From NCBI GenBank assembly GCA_000415965.1, contig KE356560.1:319575-383574 (forward strand): 64,000 bases of DNA, written 5' to 3'. Source of the stretch: Haloquadratum walsbyi J07HQW1 (GTDB taxonomy: Archaea; Halobacteriota; Halobacteria; Halobacteriales; Haloferacaceae). The translations under genes and the position numbers were made by a program. The notes below the pieces were generated by a model that saw only the letters and a list, made by a program, of their open reading frames with translations, searched no databases and was not told the DNA's origin. Each line of letters opens with the position of its first letter. Position 1 is the first letter of the stretch. Below, in pieces: positions 46,287 through 56,455 of this stretch.

Positions 46287-46856
46287 TTAACGCTCAGGCA
46301 ATGCCGAGTCAAGTCGACACCGCACCTCACCGATTGGATCATCATTCACTGCTGCTGCTCCAGCCCATGTTTCGATATCGTATGTGACATCAAGAAGATA
46401 CTCCATCAACTCAGTATCGTCAGTTGTGATTGCTTGTGCGGTATCATCACGGAGTCGATTCATCACTGCATCGGTGGCTGCTTCGTGATTGATTTCTTGA
46501 CCATCTGTCTCAAGAATCCGCGGGAGGTCCGCAGCATGCGCCGGAAGTGTTGGAAATGCAGTTGGACCGGGTGCAAGCCGATTCACTGTTGTCTCATCGA
46601 TATTGGGGTCGGTATCACTTGCATCCTCAGTCGAGTTTTGTGCTGATCGTCTTTCATCGCTGGTGGATGGGTAAATAACAAGCCGATACTGATTGATCGC
46701 GGTTGTGATCATATCCTGTCGTGTCTTAGATTCAACCTCGATACCGTGTCGAAATGCCATCTCAACGATTGCAGTATCGACTGCGTCGCGAGTTAATGTC
46801 CCAAAGAGATCAACAATACCAGCCAACTCGTCGAGTGAAATAAACTCCTTAGTCAT
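46287..46856 (-). CDS. Conserved haloarchaeal protein, function unknown
   Basis: The 189-residue product starts MTKEFISLDELAGIVDLFGTLTRDAVDTAIVEMAFRHGIEVE, which looks like a small helical DNA- or protein-binding domain. After an acidic low-complexity linker (residues about 65-90) comes a second helical part ending DIETWAGAAAVNDDPIGEVRCRLDSALPER. I know similar sequences only from haloarchaea (possibly DUF7109). No catalytic motif. Single gene. Confidence 0.65.
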   Translation of the reverse strand: MTKEFISLDELAGIVDLFGTLTRDAVDTAIVEMAFRHGIEVESKTRQDMITTAINQYRLVIYPSTSDERRSAQNSTEDASDTDPNIDETTVNRLAPGPTAFPTLPAHAADLPRILETDGQEINHEAATDAVMNRLRDDTAQAITTDDTELMEYLLDVTYDIETWAGAAAVNDDPIGEVRCRLDSALPER

Positions 46857-47123
46857 TAGCTGGGTGCTCAGTGTAAGTGTATTAGTCTATCTCTGTTTGA
46901 TAATAGATACAATATCTAATGATTGATGAGATAAATCGCTGGAGCCATCACTCGATTAGACTGCTCTGGTTAATCTGTTTGCTGATCTTCACGCTCGTGT
47001 TCATATCTATCAGATCGGAATAAGATAATATTCAGATTAATCAAATATAGAATGTACTCTTCAGCGTCAGATCCGAGATGACGAGGTGTTTGTTTAACGT
47101 GAACATGCGAACTACACAGCTAT

Positions 47124-48248
47124 TTAATCGACATCAATCTCATTTTCCGTTGTTTCAGTGTTGACAGCATCAGCATCTGCAACTGCAGCATCAACAACAG
47201 CAGACGGAGTTATATCAACATCACTCCACGCTGGAAGATAATCTGGATTCCCAGGTGGCTGAATATTCTTTGCGTATGTCTCAATCTGCTCGCGCTCACG
47301 AGAGCGAGGATAATCGAACCCATTGAATGTGGCATCAATTGCATACTGATCAAGCAGTTGTTGTGCTGTATTTCGATATCGCTGTGGGAGCGTTTCGAAA
47401 TCAATCGAAATATTGTGGTGTGTGATTGTCCGAAATAGTGTTTCACCAACTGAACGACTCATCTCTGAGAGTCCAGTGGGTCCAGAAACAGCCCTATGAT
47501 CATGCTCATATCGACCAAGATCAACCTGCGCTGTGTGTGCAAATCCAGCAGTATCAAATGCGTCAGCGAGCGTTCCGATCTCAAGTCCCCACGAGCGGGG
47601 AGCCCGAATTTGTGTAATCATATCGGCAGTGGCGGCGAACTCGCCTGCGAGCGCATATCGAAATGAATCTAAATACCGGAGATATGGTGTTGGATGTGCC
47701 GCACGAAGTGCACGAATAAGTGGGATGTAGAACAATCTGAACAATCGCCCGTACAACTGTCGATCCTCAACACGTGCGTAGTATCCTTTCGTGAATTCGA
47801 ATCCATGCGCAAGCGGAAATAGCAATCGCGTGAGGAATGAGCTGTCATAACTCACGGTATCGGCATCGTGTACGACGACAAATTCTTCTTCGGCTGCACG
47901 ACCAAGTGCAAGCCACACATCACGACCCTTGCCACTTCGTCCCTCAAGCCCAGCCTTCTCTAAGAGCGTAGCAACACGAGGACCATCACACCAAAGCACC
48001 TCAAGTGTAAGCTCATACGTTGCGAGCCACTGTCGAAACGAACTAACCCGGGCTGGTGGCGCCCGAAGCGGGACGATAACTCTGGCTGGATCAAGATCCT
48101 CAAGCGTGCTAAGCACACGGTCAGCCGCAAGTCCAGCGTACTCCCGCTCGGTCATTGGAACAACGACGGCGGCACGTTCGATTGGTGCTGATGGTCGAGG
48201 ATCATCAAGTTCGTGCAGCGTCGCGATTGATGATTGCACATATTCCAT
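47124..48248 (-). CDS. Glycosyltransferase related to glucosyl-3-phosphoglycerate synthase
   Basis: The 374-residue protein has a GT-A fold with PIERAAVVVPMTEREYAGLAADRVL at the start and the metal-binding VVHDADTVSYD near residue 128. FEFTKGYYARVEDRQLYGRLFRLFYIPLIRAL is the acceptor region typical of the mannosyl/glucosyl-3-phosphoglycerate synthase group (GT81-like), and SWGLEIGTLADAF is also conserved. It may take part in compatible-solute or glycan synthesis; the actual sugar is unproven. C-terminal 35 residues are Asp/Ala-rich. Single gene. Confidence 0.82.
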   Translation of the reverse strand: MEYVQSSIATLHELDDPRPSAPIERAAVVVPMTEREYAGLAADRVLSTLEDLDPARVIVPLRAPPARVSSFRQWLATYELTLEVLWCDGPRVATLLEKAGLEGRSGKGRDVWLALGRAAEEEFVVVHDADTVSYDSSFLTRLLFPLAHGFEFTKGYYARVEDRQLYGRLFRLFYIPLIRALRAAHPTPYLRYLDSFRYALAGEFAATADMITQIRAPRSWGLEIGTLADAFDTAGFAHTAQVDLGRYEHDHRAVSGPTGLSEMSRSVGETLFRTITHHNISIDFETLPQRYRNTAQQLLDQYAIDATFNGFDYPRSREREQIETYAKNIQPPGNPDYLPAWSDVDITPSAVVDAAVADADAVNTETTENEIDVD

Positions 48249-49144
48249 TTAATTATCTCTACTTGGGATAGGTCAAAAGCATCTGGATTACAGAAAGCAC
48301 GGAGACTCCCAACGGCTTGAGCCGTCGACAGAAATCTGTAAGTGTAAGTGCTTGCGTGGGACCGAGACCAGCGGCCTCAAGAACACAGAATGAATCCGAC
48401 AGTTCTGAATTCATCTACACTACGAGAGCTACTCGGAGATTTCACAACCCGTCCGGTGAACTGACAGATGGTTCTCCTCACAGGAAGGAATCAGGTGCAA
48501 ACGAAGCGATTCTGGTCAGTCCGACGATGGCACTCAATCCAAGTAATGAGATAGTAATCGAAACCAGTCGGTTCCTTTGATAAACCGATGCAGAGACAGA
48601 TGTAGATGCAGTGCCCGACTGCTTGGAAGCATCAAACAAGTTACTCCAAGTCCGGCGATGTCTGCTGGACTCTCTGAAGCACACCCAACGCTGAGAATCC
48701 GTTCATCCTGGACGAGAGGAGTCCCGGGGGCTGAGGCGTCGCACCCCCAACACCAGCAGTCGCAGTCCTCCCGTCCTCCCGGTCGAGATCGCGAGTATCT
48801 GCCTCAGACTTGTACTGGTTGGATGCTCGGAAGGATGAGAACTGGGACTGGGACTATCATACCTGCAATCTCCACCGCTCCCGCTCACGCTTACGCTCAG
48901 GATTCCTCCGCGCTCACCTTGAGAAGCATCTCAATGACATAAGATGACCGAGAAGACCGGTGACGACAATGACAGCAACAACACTCATGATTGGTTACTC
49001 AAGTGACTGTACGTTCACATCACTTATCTGAACTGCGCGTCCTCGTGATGCAACATATACGGAAGAACATCTTCGCTCTTTGCTCAACAGAGAATATCGA
49101 AGATGACCGACTGATACCGCGATTAAAACCTCCAGGTATCTTTA
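48249..49144. other. 900-bp spacer with an element remnant
   Basis: Dominated by the 48301-48940 element. The 200 bases between it and the aldo/keto reductase gene end hold nothing I recognise. Confidence 0.5.
48301..48940 (+). mobile_element. IS200/IS605-type non-autonomous element (PATE-like), copy C
   Basis: The left part has the hairpin ACGGCT-TG-AGCCGT at 48312-48325. The internal sequence aligns with copy A over most of its length: GCAGTGCCCGACTGCTTGGAA (48608) against GCAGAGCCCGACTGCTTGAAA, AAGTTACTCCAAGTCC (48638) and AGGAGTCCCGGGGGCTGAG (48717). The right end GGATTCCTCCGCGCTCACC keeps only part of the end palindrome. It is about 110 bases longer than copy A. No transposase frame survives. 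Confidence 0.58.
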
Positions 49145-50344
49145 TTACTCAAAAACAGCATCAAATACTTGCGCACCGAGTGGGTCAAATGTTCCAGCGG
49201 TAACGTTCTCAGAGACATGTTCTGGGGATCCAGTGCCAACAAGCGCGGTGGTAACCCCTGGAGCACTGCGGGTGAAATTGATGGCTCGCTGTGCCGGCGT
49301 TTCTCCTGATAACTTACTGTCAACAGCTGGTGGGATTGCATCTTCACTCGTCAACTCACCCTGCGCCAGTGTTGCACTTGCGATGATGTTGATCCCACGC
49401 TCCTGTGCATACCGAAGCGCGCTTACCTGCGTGGTTGTGTTATCTGTGTTTACCTTGGTATCAGATATACTCTGATTCTGGTTCTGACTCTGATTCACAC
49501 CGATGGTATCTTTCTGCATGGTCGCATCATCCACACGCTCTGGGTCAGGGTGTGCTGTTGTGGTGAATGCATCTGCCATTTGAATGTTGAACGGGAGTTG
49601 AACCGCCATGAATCCGCAATCATCGACTCCAACGGTATCAGCAGCTGTCTCGGCACATGCAATAACGCGTGGCAGTGACAAATATGAGTCGTGACTTGGA
49701 GGGACGCGGAAGGCGTTCCAACTTGCGACACCATAGCCACCAATATCTCCAGCCACACGACGGCGCTCAAGTTGCTCAAAGGCTGCAGTCAATTGATCAT
49801 AGACAGCCGTCCGGGAACGAACAGTGAGTTGTGTTTCGGGATTGTGTATATAATAGCAGTCAATATAATCAACAGCAAGGTTCGTTTGCGACTGATCAAG
49901 CATCGAATCAATAAATGCTGGAGTCAGAGCGTGACATCCACGGGCGAGAGCAGCGGCATCCACCGCTCCATTCTGGATAAATTCCTCACTAATATAGCCA
50001 CCTGGGTCTGCTGGCTTCTCTTCATCAAATGGAATGAACCCGCCTTTCGTCGCAAGGACAATCGCGTCGCGGTCAATAGCTGCATCAGCGATTGCGTCCC
50101 CGACGATACGTTCGCTTCGTTGGCATCGATAATTAATCGCCGTGTCGAGATGATTGACACCTGACTCAATTGCATCGACCAACGCGCGGTAGTATTGCTC
50201 ATCTGCATTGTCTGTTGGTGCTCCAAGATATGTTCCAATCCCAATACTGGAAGTAACGCCCGGGTCAAACCGGCGGAAATATGTCCGCCCAAATTCCTCC
50301 CCAAATTGTTCTCGATAATCCCATGTGCCCCGCTTTGTCGCCAT
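49145..50344 (-). CDS. Aldo/keto reductase
   Basis: Start chosen at MATKRGTWDYREQFGE (399 residues). The catalytic tetrad is visible: Asp in LDTAINY, Tyr in the same motif, Lys in VLATKGGFIP and His in CYYIHNPE. The cofactor-binding end GVTTALVGTGSPEHVSENV is also present. The barrel is interrupted near residue 280 by a Gln/Asn/Ser/Thr-rich insertion (NQSQNQNQSISDTK) from a hexanucleotide repeat, unusual for an enzyme core. It should reduce aldehydes or ketones with NAD(P)H; substrate unknown. Confidence 0.87.
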   Translation of the reverse strand: MATKRGTWDYREQFGEEFGRTYFRRFDPGVTSSIGIGTYLGAPTDNADEQYYRALVDAIESGVNHLDTAINYRCQRSERIVGDAIADAAIDRDAIVLATKGGFIPFDEEKPADPGGYISEEFIQNGAVDAAALARGCHALTPAFIDSMLDQSQTNLAVDYIDCYYIHNPETQLTVRSRTAVYDQLTAAFEQLERRRVAGDIGGYGVASWNAFRVPPSHDSYLSLPRVIACAETAADTVGVDDCGFMAVQLPFNIQMADAFTTTAHPDPERVDDATMQKDTIGVNQSQNQNQSISDTKVNTDNTTTQVSALRYAQERGINIIASATLAQGELTSEDAIPPAVDSKLSGETPAQRAINFTRSAPGVTTALVGTGSPEHVSENVTAGTFDPLGAQVFDAVFE

Positions 50345-50482
50345 GTGATATTTATCAATCACGCGAATAAACGCCCATCGGTACTGAAAACACCACTTAG
50401 GCTATTATCCACGGCTCCCCAATCATTACAACGACATTCAGTGTCCTCGGGCATTGGATCGATACTCGTCGGTATTACTGAA

Positions 50483-51391
50483 TTAAAGCGTCTCTGGATC
50501 CGCTCCATCGGCGACAGCCGCGGTTGGTTCAGCATATCCCTCACGATAGGTTGGATATGAGAGTGAATAGCCAAGTTCGTGGAGATAGTTATTTGAACAT
50601 CGCTTACTCGTCCGGACGCGCCGTTGTGCTGTTTCAGAAAGATCTGACGTCGCAAGTCGCTCCTCGACAGTCTGTTTGGGTGGATCAGGACGACCACATG
50701 CGGCCGCGAGCCAGTCAGCGAATGCCCACTTCTCAGCCGGTTCGTCATCAACAACAAGCACACATTCCTCACGGGCGACATCTGCAGTGAGTATGTGTCT
50801 GATTGCACCGGCTGCATCATCGCGATGGATCATATTGAGATATCCCTCAGTTACTGGTCCCTCCAGATACCGCAGCAGCCGATAGCGGTGTGGACCATAT
50901 AATCCAGCAAATCGAGCAACGGTTCCATCGATTCCAACATTACCTGCCTCTTCGATTGCGATTGACTCTGCTGTTTCGAGGACCTGGGTTTTCTCAGTCG
51001 TTGGATCAAGCGGTGTTGACTCATCGACAAATCTGCCGTCATGATCACCATAGACACCAGTTGAGGATGTGTATATGAGTCGGTCTGTCGAGTCACGTTC
51101 AGCGTATGCGGCGATTGTATTTCGAAGTCCCTCAACATAGACTCGTCGGGCTGATTCAGCGCCTCGCCCACCGGAACTCGCGGCGAAGATGACCCATTCA
51201 GCATCCGGGAGTGTTGTGAGCGTCTCCGGACGAGTCACATCAGCCTGTTGTGCATCAAATCCCGCCGCCGCAATCGAGTTCAGCCCACTTTCTGAGCGTC
51301 GAACACCCGTTACTGTGTGACCAGCTGCTTGGAGTTGTGTCCCAAGTTCAATGCCGACATATCCACACCCGATAATGACGACGCGAGTCAT
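50483..51391 (-). CDS. NAD-dependent epimerase/dehydratase family protein (SDR)
   Basis: The 302-residue product begins TRVVIIGCGYVGIELGTQL, a GxGxxG dinucleotide site. IYTSSTGVYGDHDGRFVDEST carries the Ser-Thr and Tyr typical of the group, and the late RFAGLYGPHRYRL is also conserved. It resembles YeeZ/WcaG-like NAD-dependent proteins whose substrate is often a nucleotide sugar. The start shares one base with the stop of the upstream gene, so they are likely one operon. Confidence 0.85.
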   Translation of the reverse strand: MTRVVIIGCGYVGIELGTQLQAAGHTVTGVRRSESGLNSIAAAGFDAQQADVTRPETLTTLPDAEWVIFAASSGGRGAESARRVYVEGLRNTIAAYAERDSTDRLIYTSSTGVYGDHDGRFVDESTPLDPTTEKTQVLETAESIAIEEAGNVGIDGTVARFAGLYGPHRYRLLRYLEGPVTEGYLNMIHRDDAAGAIRHILTADVAREECVLVVDDEPAEKWAFADWLAAACGRPDPPKQTVEERLATSDLSETAQRRVRTSKRCSNNYLHELGYSLSYPTYREGYAEPTAAVADGADPETL

Positions 51392-51855
51392 TACTGATCA
51401 TTACGCGCAGCAAGGAATCGCTGGATTGCGGCAAGTTGTGCGAGCGTCATTGCTGCTCGCCCTTCGAGTGCCTGTTGCACTTCCTGACCAGAGAGATCAA
51501 GATCAACATTCGAGGCAATAATATCGACATCGACGACTGTTGTCGTCATTGACATCAGCAGATGGTCACGAAGTTCGAATATGATTGACTCCGCGTCAGG
51601 ACGAGTCTGATGAGCCGCAAGAATTGCTGCAGCGTCTTCCGTTCGGAGGTCCGGCGTTACGGGCGTGTCTGTGTCAGGGTCGATATTCGCAAGCGTTTCA
51701 ATCGTCTTTGTGTCAACGTCCGTTTCTTGGATTATCGTCTCAACCCCGACATCCGTAATAACATCGTGAAGCTGTTTTTCATATGCTGCACAAAGTGCAT
51801 CAGGTGTCAATGAACCGGGATTATCTGCTGCGTCATAGAGCATATCGCCTGTCAA
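51391..51855 (-). CDS. Conserved haloarchaeal protein (DUF5791-like)
   Basis: The 154-residue product is helical and acidic, with ALCAAYEKQLHDVITDVGVETIIQETDVD in the first half and a second half (IIASNVDLDLSGQEVQQALEGRAAMTLAQLAAIQRFLAAR) that looks like a small helix-turn-helix. It resembles DUF5791, known from haloarchaea and without function. The ATG four codons in (MLYDAADNPG) is an equally good start. It precedes the SDR gene with a 1-base overlap. Confidence 0.7.
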   Translation of the reverse strand: MTGDMLYDAADNPGSLTPDALCAAYEKQLHDVITDVGVETIIQETDVDTKTIETLANIDPDTDTPVTPDLRTEDAAAILAAHQTRPDAESIIFELRDHLLMSMTTTVVDVDIIASNVDLDLSGQEVQQALEGRAAMTLAQLAAIQRFLAARNDQ

Positions 51856-52019
51856 TACCGCGGCGATAAAACAGTTGTCGACATATCGGTGCTCCTCTCC
51901 TCACAATATACGAGATACATCAGTGAGTCCAGTAAGATACAATGTATTATCCAGGCTAATATGATGGCGTCACTTGGAAGCACTGCGCTGTCGACAGCAC
52001 ATTATCTTGTGGCGACAAC

Positions 52020-55000
52020 TCACTCACGCGGGCAGTACCCGGTTGGGGTCGTACATCGTGCATCAGCGCCTGCCCCTGTCCACCCAACAGAGCGCTCATC
52101 GGCGTTTCCATCGACATCTCCAACGCCGAATGGACCAGATGGGACGACCACGATTGCAGCGGTTCGAACAGTAAAATCAATTCGCTCATTCCGCCCCAGT
52201 GTCTCTGTGGTTCCATCGGCATCTATATCGAGCGACACTGTTGATCCATCACGGATATACCGCATTGACCCAGACGCAGTGCCAACGGCAAATCGACCAT
52301 ATCCCCCGCGAATATCGACTATCCAGAGGTTGACGGTCGCAATCCATGGACTAAATGTTGGGAGTACCGGGAGTCCAGCAGGAATTGTCGTTACCGTTCC
52401 CTTCGTCGCCCGTGTTACCGCACGCTCTGTTGCATTTGCCGCCGCAGCGGAGGCGACTGAGTGAGCACCCTGCTGGAGTGACGACATTGTGTCATCAACC
52501 GCTGGCTCAGGCACTCGAACCGACTTACTGGTCGCTACTTTTCGCAGGTCAACTCGTAATGCAGTCTCAAGTTGGTCACGTTCGTGCCCGTATGCTTGTG
52601 TCGAAGCTCCTCGGGCGAGTGCTCTTGTTGCAAGCGCCGTCGCGAGTGATCCGTTTGCAGCGGCTAATGCGACTGAGCCGCTATCCCACATTGCAATCGT
52701 CTCATCAATCGCTGCTGCCCGCGCTGAATTCGAGAGATCCGTTTCTGATCTGAGCGTGCGGTCGGCCTGTTGTTCAACATCCTCCATCGAGTCAGTAATT
52801 GCTGCTTCGAGTGTGTTACGTCGGGTGCGTAAGGTTGCATCTGGGGCAACAGCAAGACGATTATCTGCTGCAATCAGTGCTTGTCCGGCTGTCTGGAGTG
52901 AGACACGCCCTCCAGCGCCGAAAATCTGTGAGACGACTGTATCGGCTGCATCAGCATATGGAATTGCAAACACATTCTGATTGCGCGCTGCAAGTGGAAT
53001 GTACGATGTCTCATCAGTTATTCCATCGACAAGCGTTGCGTTAACCGGGCTCACTCCAAGGTATGCGGGATCACCGTCGGGAATGACACTCAGCGGACCA
53101 GAAACGCCACCGGCAGTGCCAAGTGTTCGACGAGGTGGCGGAGCCATTGGAGTCAGCCCTGCAAGTTTGTTTATCCGGGATGCAGATATTCTCGGAACAT
53201 CGAGCACATCTGTGATCCCGGCATTTTGCTTTGCTGTCTGTTCTGATCGTTTTTCAAGATGGGCAATGACAGTGTCAATATATGCCGCTCGCGTTGCGAC
53301 GCGAACGCGGTCAGCAACGCCGTCATACCGCCGTGGTGGGTCAATAAGCGCATATCGCTGACGCTGGAGGCTGTTTGTGAGTCGTGCTGCAGGGTTTGTT
53401 TGTCCTGTTGCGATATCATCACCGCTGACTACCACTGAGATGGTGCGAACCTTCTCACGAAGAGAACTCACATCCTCATACACCCATGTCGAAAGTGACG
53501 GTGGTCGGCGACCGCTGACTGTTTGAATTGCGGTAACATCACCATTTACTGCCGCTCGTCGTGCGATATCGTCGTAGCCACCATTATCTCTCAAGAGCTT
53601 CTGCGCTGCCTCAGTCGTCTCAACGAGATTCGGACCGTTGATTGCTCCACCGGGTTCAAAACTGGGGAAAATCCCACGCGTCGGAACCGCGAGAGGTACG
53701 ACTCTCCCCGTGAGGTGTATCTGGATATGCGAGCGCTGACGCCACGAATCCGTGGTTATTCGAGGTGATTTCTCTGGTGTCTGCCATGTCCATTTCACCG
53801 TTGAATCGACTGTTACCGACCGTGCAGCGATACTGATTGTCTGCCGTCCAATTCCATCGCGAAATCGAGGGCTCACCCGCGTAGGAGAGGCGGGCATCAC
53901 AGTCACCTCGCGTGAGACATCTGTCTCAGCGAGCGTCCAGTTTGGTCCTGGCGAGTCAGGTGCTGTTGGACGCCCCTGCCACTGCACATCGACATCAGTC
54001 ATAAGTTGCGCCCATGCCGTGTAGCCGGTTTGGCTTATCTGCTCATACGATGCTGTGGTATCTGTTCCTCGGAGAACGGCGAGAAATGCTGAATCAGCCG
54101 TCCCATTCACCCCGACCGTAATCGTCTGTTCTGCGGAGGGAACTGGGTCGGGGTACTTTGATTTCGTTTGGCGCACGCGTAATCGTTCAGGAGCATTTGC
54201 TCCTGGGACTGCACCGGTAACCGCAGCGGCGACACGCGGGGGTGTCAGCGGGGTAAGAACATCATTGATTCCCGTATTGAGTGTTGCTACTCGGAGTCCT
54301 GCAGCAGCATCGGGATCACTCCGCCCAAAAACCGCCCGCTGTGAGTCAACAAGCCCAGCGTTCGTTGAGAGTGTTACATGTGAATTCGATAAGACATTCC
54401 CAATTGGTGCACCAGCGTATTGCCCGAGTCCGCGAGCCTGTGTGATTGCATTTAATCCGATTGTTGTCCGTCGGGCAAGACCCGGACCTGTAAGTGCATC
54501 AGCATCGAGTCGACCTTGAAATTTCACTGTCTGATCATGTAGTGCAAGAACAGGGACCGCGACCGTCATCGTTCGATTAATGATACGCGTATCGATGATA
54601 CGGTTATCGCGCATAACTGTTAGCTGTATTCCTCGGATTGTCGCTTGGAGTTCGGTGCCATCATCAACACCGGTGACAGAAACCTGTGTGAGTAATGTGT
54701 CAATATCATCATGCTGTGGGAGTGTAACGTGTGCAGCACTCCGACCACGTTGATGTTCGACGTTCATGAGCGCCTCGCGCGCTTGCAGATAGATTCTCAA
54801 CTCAAGCGCCCGACGAAATGGGGCAGTCGTCCCAAGCGCCCGCCCAGCAGCACTCTCAGCAGGAATCGTCACAGGCTCGCGGGCTGCAGCATGGGCTGCA
54901 CGACGAATCGCCCCACGGAGGGCAGCAGTTGTCTCAGCATCAACACGGTCGGCAACCGCATCGGCTGTCCGGTCAACCGGTGCTGCCCCGGGTGTCGCAA

Positions 55001-55097
55001 GTGAAAACGTAATCATCGAACTCCCAACGAGCAAAAGCACACCAACAAGCGCGAATGGAACCCGGGCACGATCATCAGAGCCAATTGAGCGACTCAT
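52020..55097 (-). CDS. Giant membrane-anchored protein of the pilus operon (DUF7286-like)
   Basis: The 1025-residue product has one N-terminal membrane helix (VPFALVGVLLLVGSSMITFSL, about 14-34) and then a long outside portion. It contains Ala/Arg/Thr-rich helical stretches (ADAVADRVDAETTAALRGAIRRAAHAAARE; late TRNTLEAAITDSMEDVEQQADRTLR) between beta-rich parts. No catalytic motif is seen. It ends GWTGAGADARCTTPTGYCPRE. The position at the end of a secretion-ATPase operon and the single N-terminal helix recall TadG-like or tip proteins of Tad pili; this is inference. It shares one base with the gene upstream. Confidence 0.75.
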   Translation of the reverse strand: MSRSIGSDDRARVPFALVGVLLLVGSSMITFSLATPGAAPVDRTADAVADRVDAETTAALRGAIRRAAHAAAREPVTIPAESAAGRALGTTAPFRRALELRIYLQAREALMNVEHQRGRSAAHVTLPQHDDIDTLLTQVSVTGVDDGTELQATIRGIQLTVMRDNRIIDTRIINRTMTVAVPVLALHDQTVKFQGRLDADALTGPGLARRTTIGLNAITQARGLGQYAGAPIGNVLSNSHVTLSTNAGLVDSQRAVFGRSDPDAAAGLRVATLNTGINDVLTPLTPPRVAAAVTGAVPGANAPERLRVRQTKSKYPDPVPSAEQTITVGVNGTADSAFLAVLRGTDTTASYEQISQTGYTAWAQLMTDVDVQWQGRPTAPDSPGPNWTLAETDVSREVTVMPASPTRVSPRFRDGIGRQTISIAARSVTVDSTVKWTWQTPEKSPRITTDSWRQRSHIQIHLTGRVVPLAVPTRGIFPSFEPGGAINGPNLVETTEAAQKLLRDNGGYDDIARRAAVNGDVTAIQTVSGRRPPSLSTWVYEDVSSLREKVRTISVVVSGDDIATGQTNPAARLTNSLQRQRYALIDPPRRYDGVADRVRVATRAAYIDTVIAHLEKRSEQTAKQNAGITDVLDVPRISASRINKLAGLTPMAPPPRRTLGTAGGVSGPLSVIPDGDPAYLGVSPVNATLVDGITDETSYIPLAARNQNVFAIPYADAADTVVSQIFGAGGRVSLQTAGQALIAADNRLAVAPDATLRTRRNTLEAAITDSMEDVEQQADRTLRSETDLSNSARAAAIDETIAMWDSGSVALAAANGSLATALATRALARGASTQAYGHERDQLETALRVDLRKVATSKSVRVPEPAVDDTMSSLQQGAHSVASAAAANATERAVTRATKGTVTTIPAGLPVLPTFSPWIATVNLWIVDIRGGYGRFAVGTASGSMRYIRDGSTVSLDIDADGTTETLGRNERIDFTVRTAAIVVVPSGPFGVGDVDGNADERSVGWTGAGADARCTTPTGYCPRE

Positions 55098-55954
55098 CAG
55101 GATTCACCACCATGACCCCATGTTCGAATAATAATCTCAACCGTTGTCACCGATACCGCCTCAGTTGCTACTGCCGGTGTCTTATATCGACGTTGAAGAT
55201 CACTCGTAATTTCCGGAGCAAGCGCCGCTGTCAGTCGGGCATTTGCCTCAGTGGTATTCTCTGTTGCTAACGGTTCAGCAAGCGATGCATTGGTGAGTGA
55301 TTGTAGTCGGGCATAGCGATATCGAGTAAGGGTTATTCCTGGTTCATCATCACGCATCATGACTCGTGTTGATCCTGGTGGAACGACAACAGCAACCAGA
55401 CGGGCAGCAACCGCAGTGCCAAGGGTTCGAAACTGGTCGTGCGTCTCGATTGAAACTGGTGCAACGCCGACAGGGATGTTCACCGTCGCGGTATGTACAG
55501 TATCAGACTGTGACAGTGGTCGTGGACCAACACTGAAATGAGCGAATAGAGGCGACCCTGGATATGGTACCCAGCGGGCATCAACACGGACACGCCCGCC
55601 TGTTCGAGCGCGGACAGCGTTGCGAACCCGAAGGCGAAAATCATCATCTATTCGCGTTAGCTGCGCTTTTTGTGTTCGAGTTCCACTAATCGTTGCACGG
55701 GCAATAAGTCCGGCAAGGGTGTCATGCGTCCGGCGAGTGAGACGATACTGCTCAGGAGAGACTAATCGACTGTCGAAGTCATCGATTTCGAGCGTCGGTG
55801 AGTACTCGATGGTCGTGGTGGTCGTCGTAAGTGTATTAGCGATGGTGTCAGCGCGGTCAATTCGCGTTGGTGGTGATTGGTCAACAGTGAGGACGCCTGC
55901 AATCGCAGCTGTAATGAGAGCCATGCAAACAAGCGCATCAACGGCTGCATTCAT
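55097..55954 (-). CDS. Single-span pilus-operon protein (DUF7284-like)
   Basis: Start chosen at MNAAVDALVCMALITAAIAGVLTV (285 residues), which overlaps the upstream stop by 4 bp (ATGA). One N-terminal helix is followed by a mostly beta, Thr/Arg-rich outside domain. The central phrase HTATVNIPVGVAPVSIETHDQFRTLGTAVAARLVAVVVPPGST is prominent. The N-terminus has the layout of a pseudopilin without an obvious class III signal. It lies between two other single-span genes in the pilus operon. Confidence 0.7.
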   Translation of the reverse strand: MNAAVDALVCMALITAAIAGVLTVDQSPPTRIDRADTIANTLTTTTTTIEYSPTLEIDDFDSRLVSPEQYRLTRRTHDTLAGLIARATISGTRTQKAQLTRIDDDFRLRVRNAVRARTGGRVRVDARWVPYPGSPLFAHFSVGPRPLSQSDTVHTATVNIPVGVAPVSIETHDQFRTLGTAVAARLVAVVVPPGSTRVMMRDDEPGITLTRYRYARLQSLTNASLAEPLATENTTEANARLTAALAPEITSDLQRRYKTPAVATEAVSVTTVEIIIRTWGHGGES

Positions 55955-56454
55955 TGCCACACTCGGACGATGATGATCCCCCAATCAACACCGCTGTTGA
56001 CAGCAACACCAATCGAACGGGTGACACTATCAGTATTAGTGCTATCAGTGTCATGACTTGGTGGGTGTGGTCCATACTGCCATTTCTGAGAGTCAGTGTG
56101 AATTGAAATATTCGTCTGATACCCGTGAGGAATAGACGTCGATCCTGACGTGGGGGTGACATTCACCTGAGTCGGGTCAAGCACACCACCAGGTGCGTGA
56201 ATATCGATAATACGGTCTGCAGTCGGTCCAGCAAGTTCACGATCAGACGTCGATTGGAAGATGTCTGTGAGTGTCGTTGCATACAGCGATACACCCACAC
56301 ACACGACAAATAGTGCAATCAAAGCAACAATCGGTGATGTCTGTGCGCGACACTGATTGGAATCAGTATGAGAATCGAGATGGAACCTACTAATCGCAGT
56401 ATCAATCGATAATACCGATCGAAAGAGCGACAACAGTGATCTTCGAGGACGCAT
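55951..56454 (-). CDS. Pilin-like single-span protein (DUF7285-like)
   Basis: The 167-residue product has a 37-residue basic leader and then RAQTSPIVALIALFVVCVGVSLYATTLTDIF, a hydrophobic helix preceded by R-x-Q-T, much like haloarchaeal pilin signal/helix regions. The outside domain is short (about 100 residues) and beta-like. It could be a minor pilin or pseudopilin of the adjacent machine. The leader is longer than the usual type III signal, which leaves the true start and processing uncertain. Adjacent to DUF7283-like gene (1-base gap). Confidence 0.68.
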   Translation of the reverse strand: MRPRRSLLSLFRSVLSIDTAISRFHLDSHTDSNQCRAQTSPIVALIALFVVCVGVSLYATTLTDIFQSTSDRELAGPTADRIIDIHAPGGVLDPTQVNVTPTSGSTSIPHGYQTNISIHTDSQKWQYGPHPPSHDTDSTNTDSVTRSIGVAVNSGVDWGIIIVRVWQ

Positions 56455-56455
56455 A

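Noticed and set aside
51889..52464. 191-residue plus-strand frame
   Set aside because: Antisense to the end of the 1025-residue pilus-operon gene, and Ser/Thr/Pro-rich without native haloarchaeal acidity.
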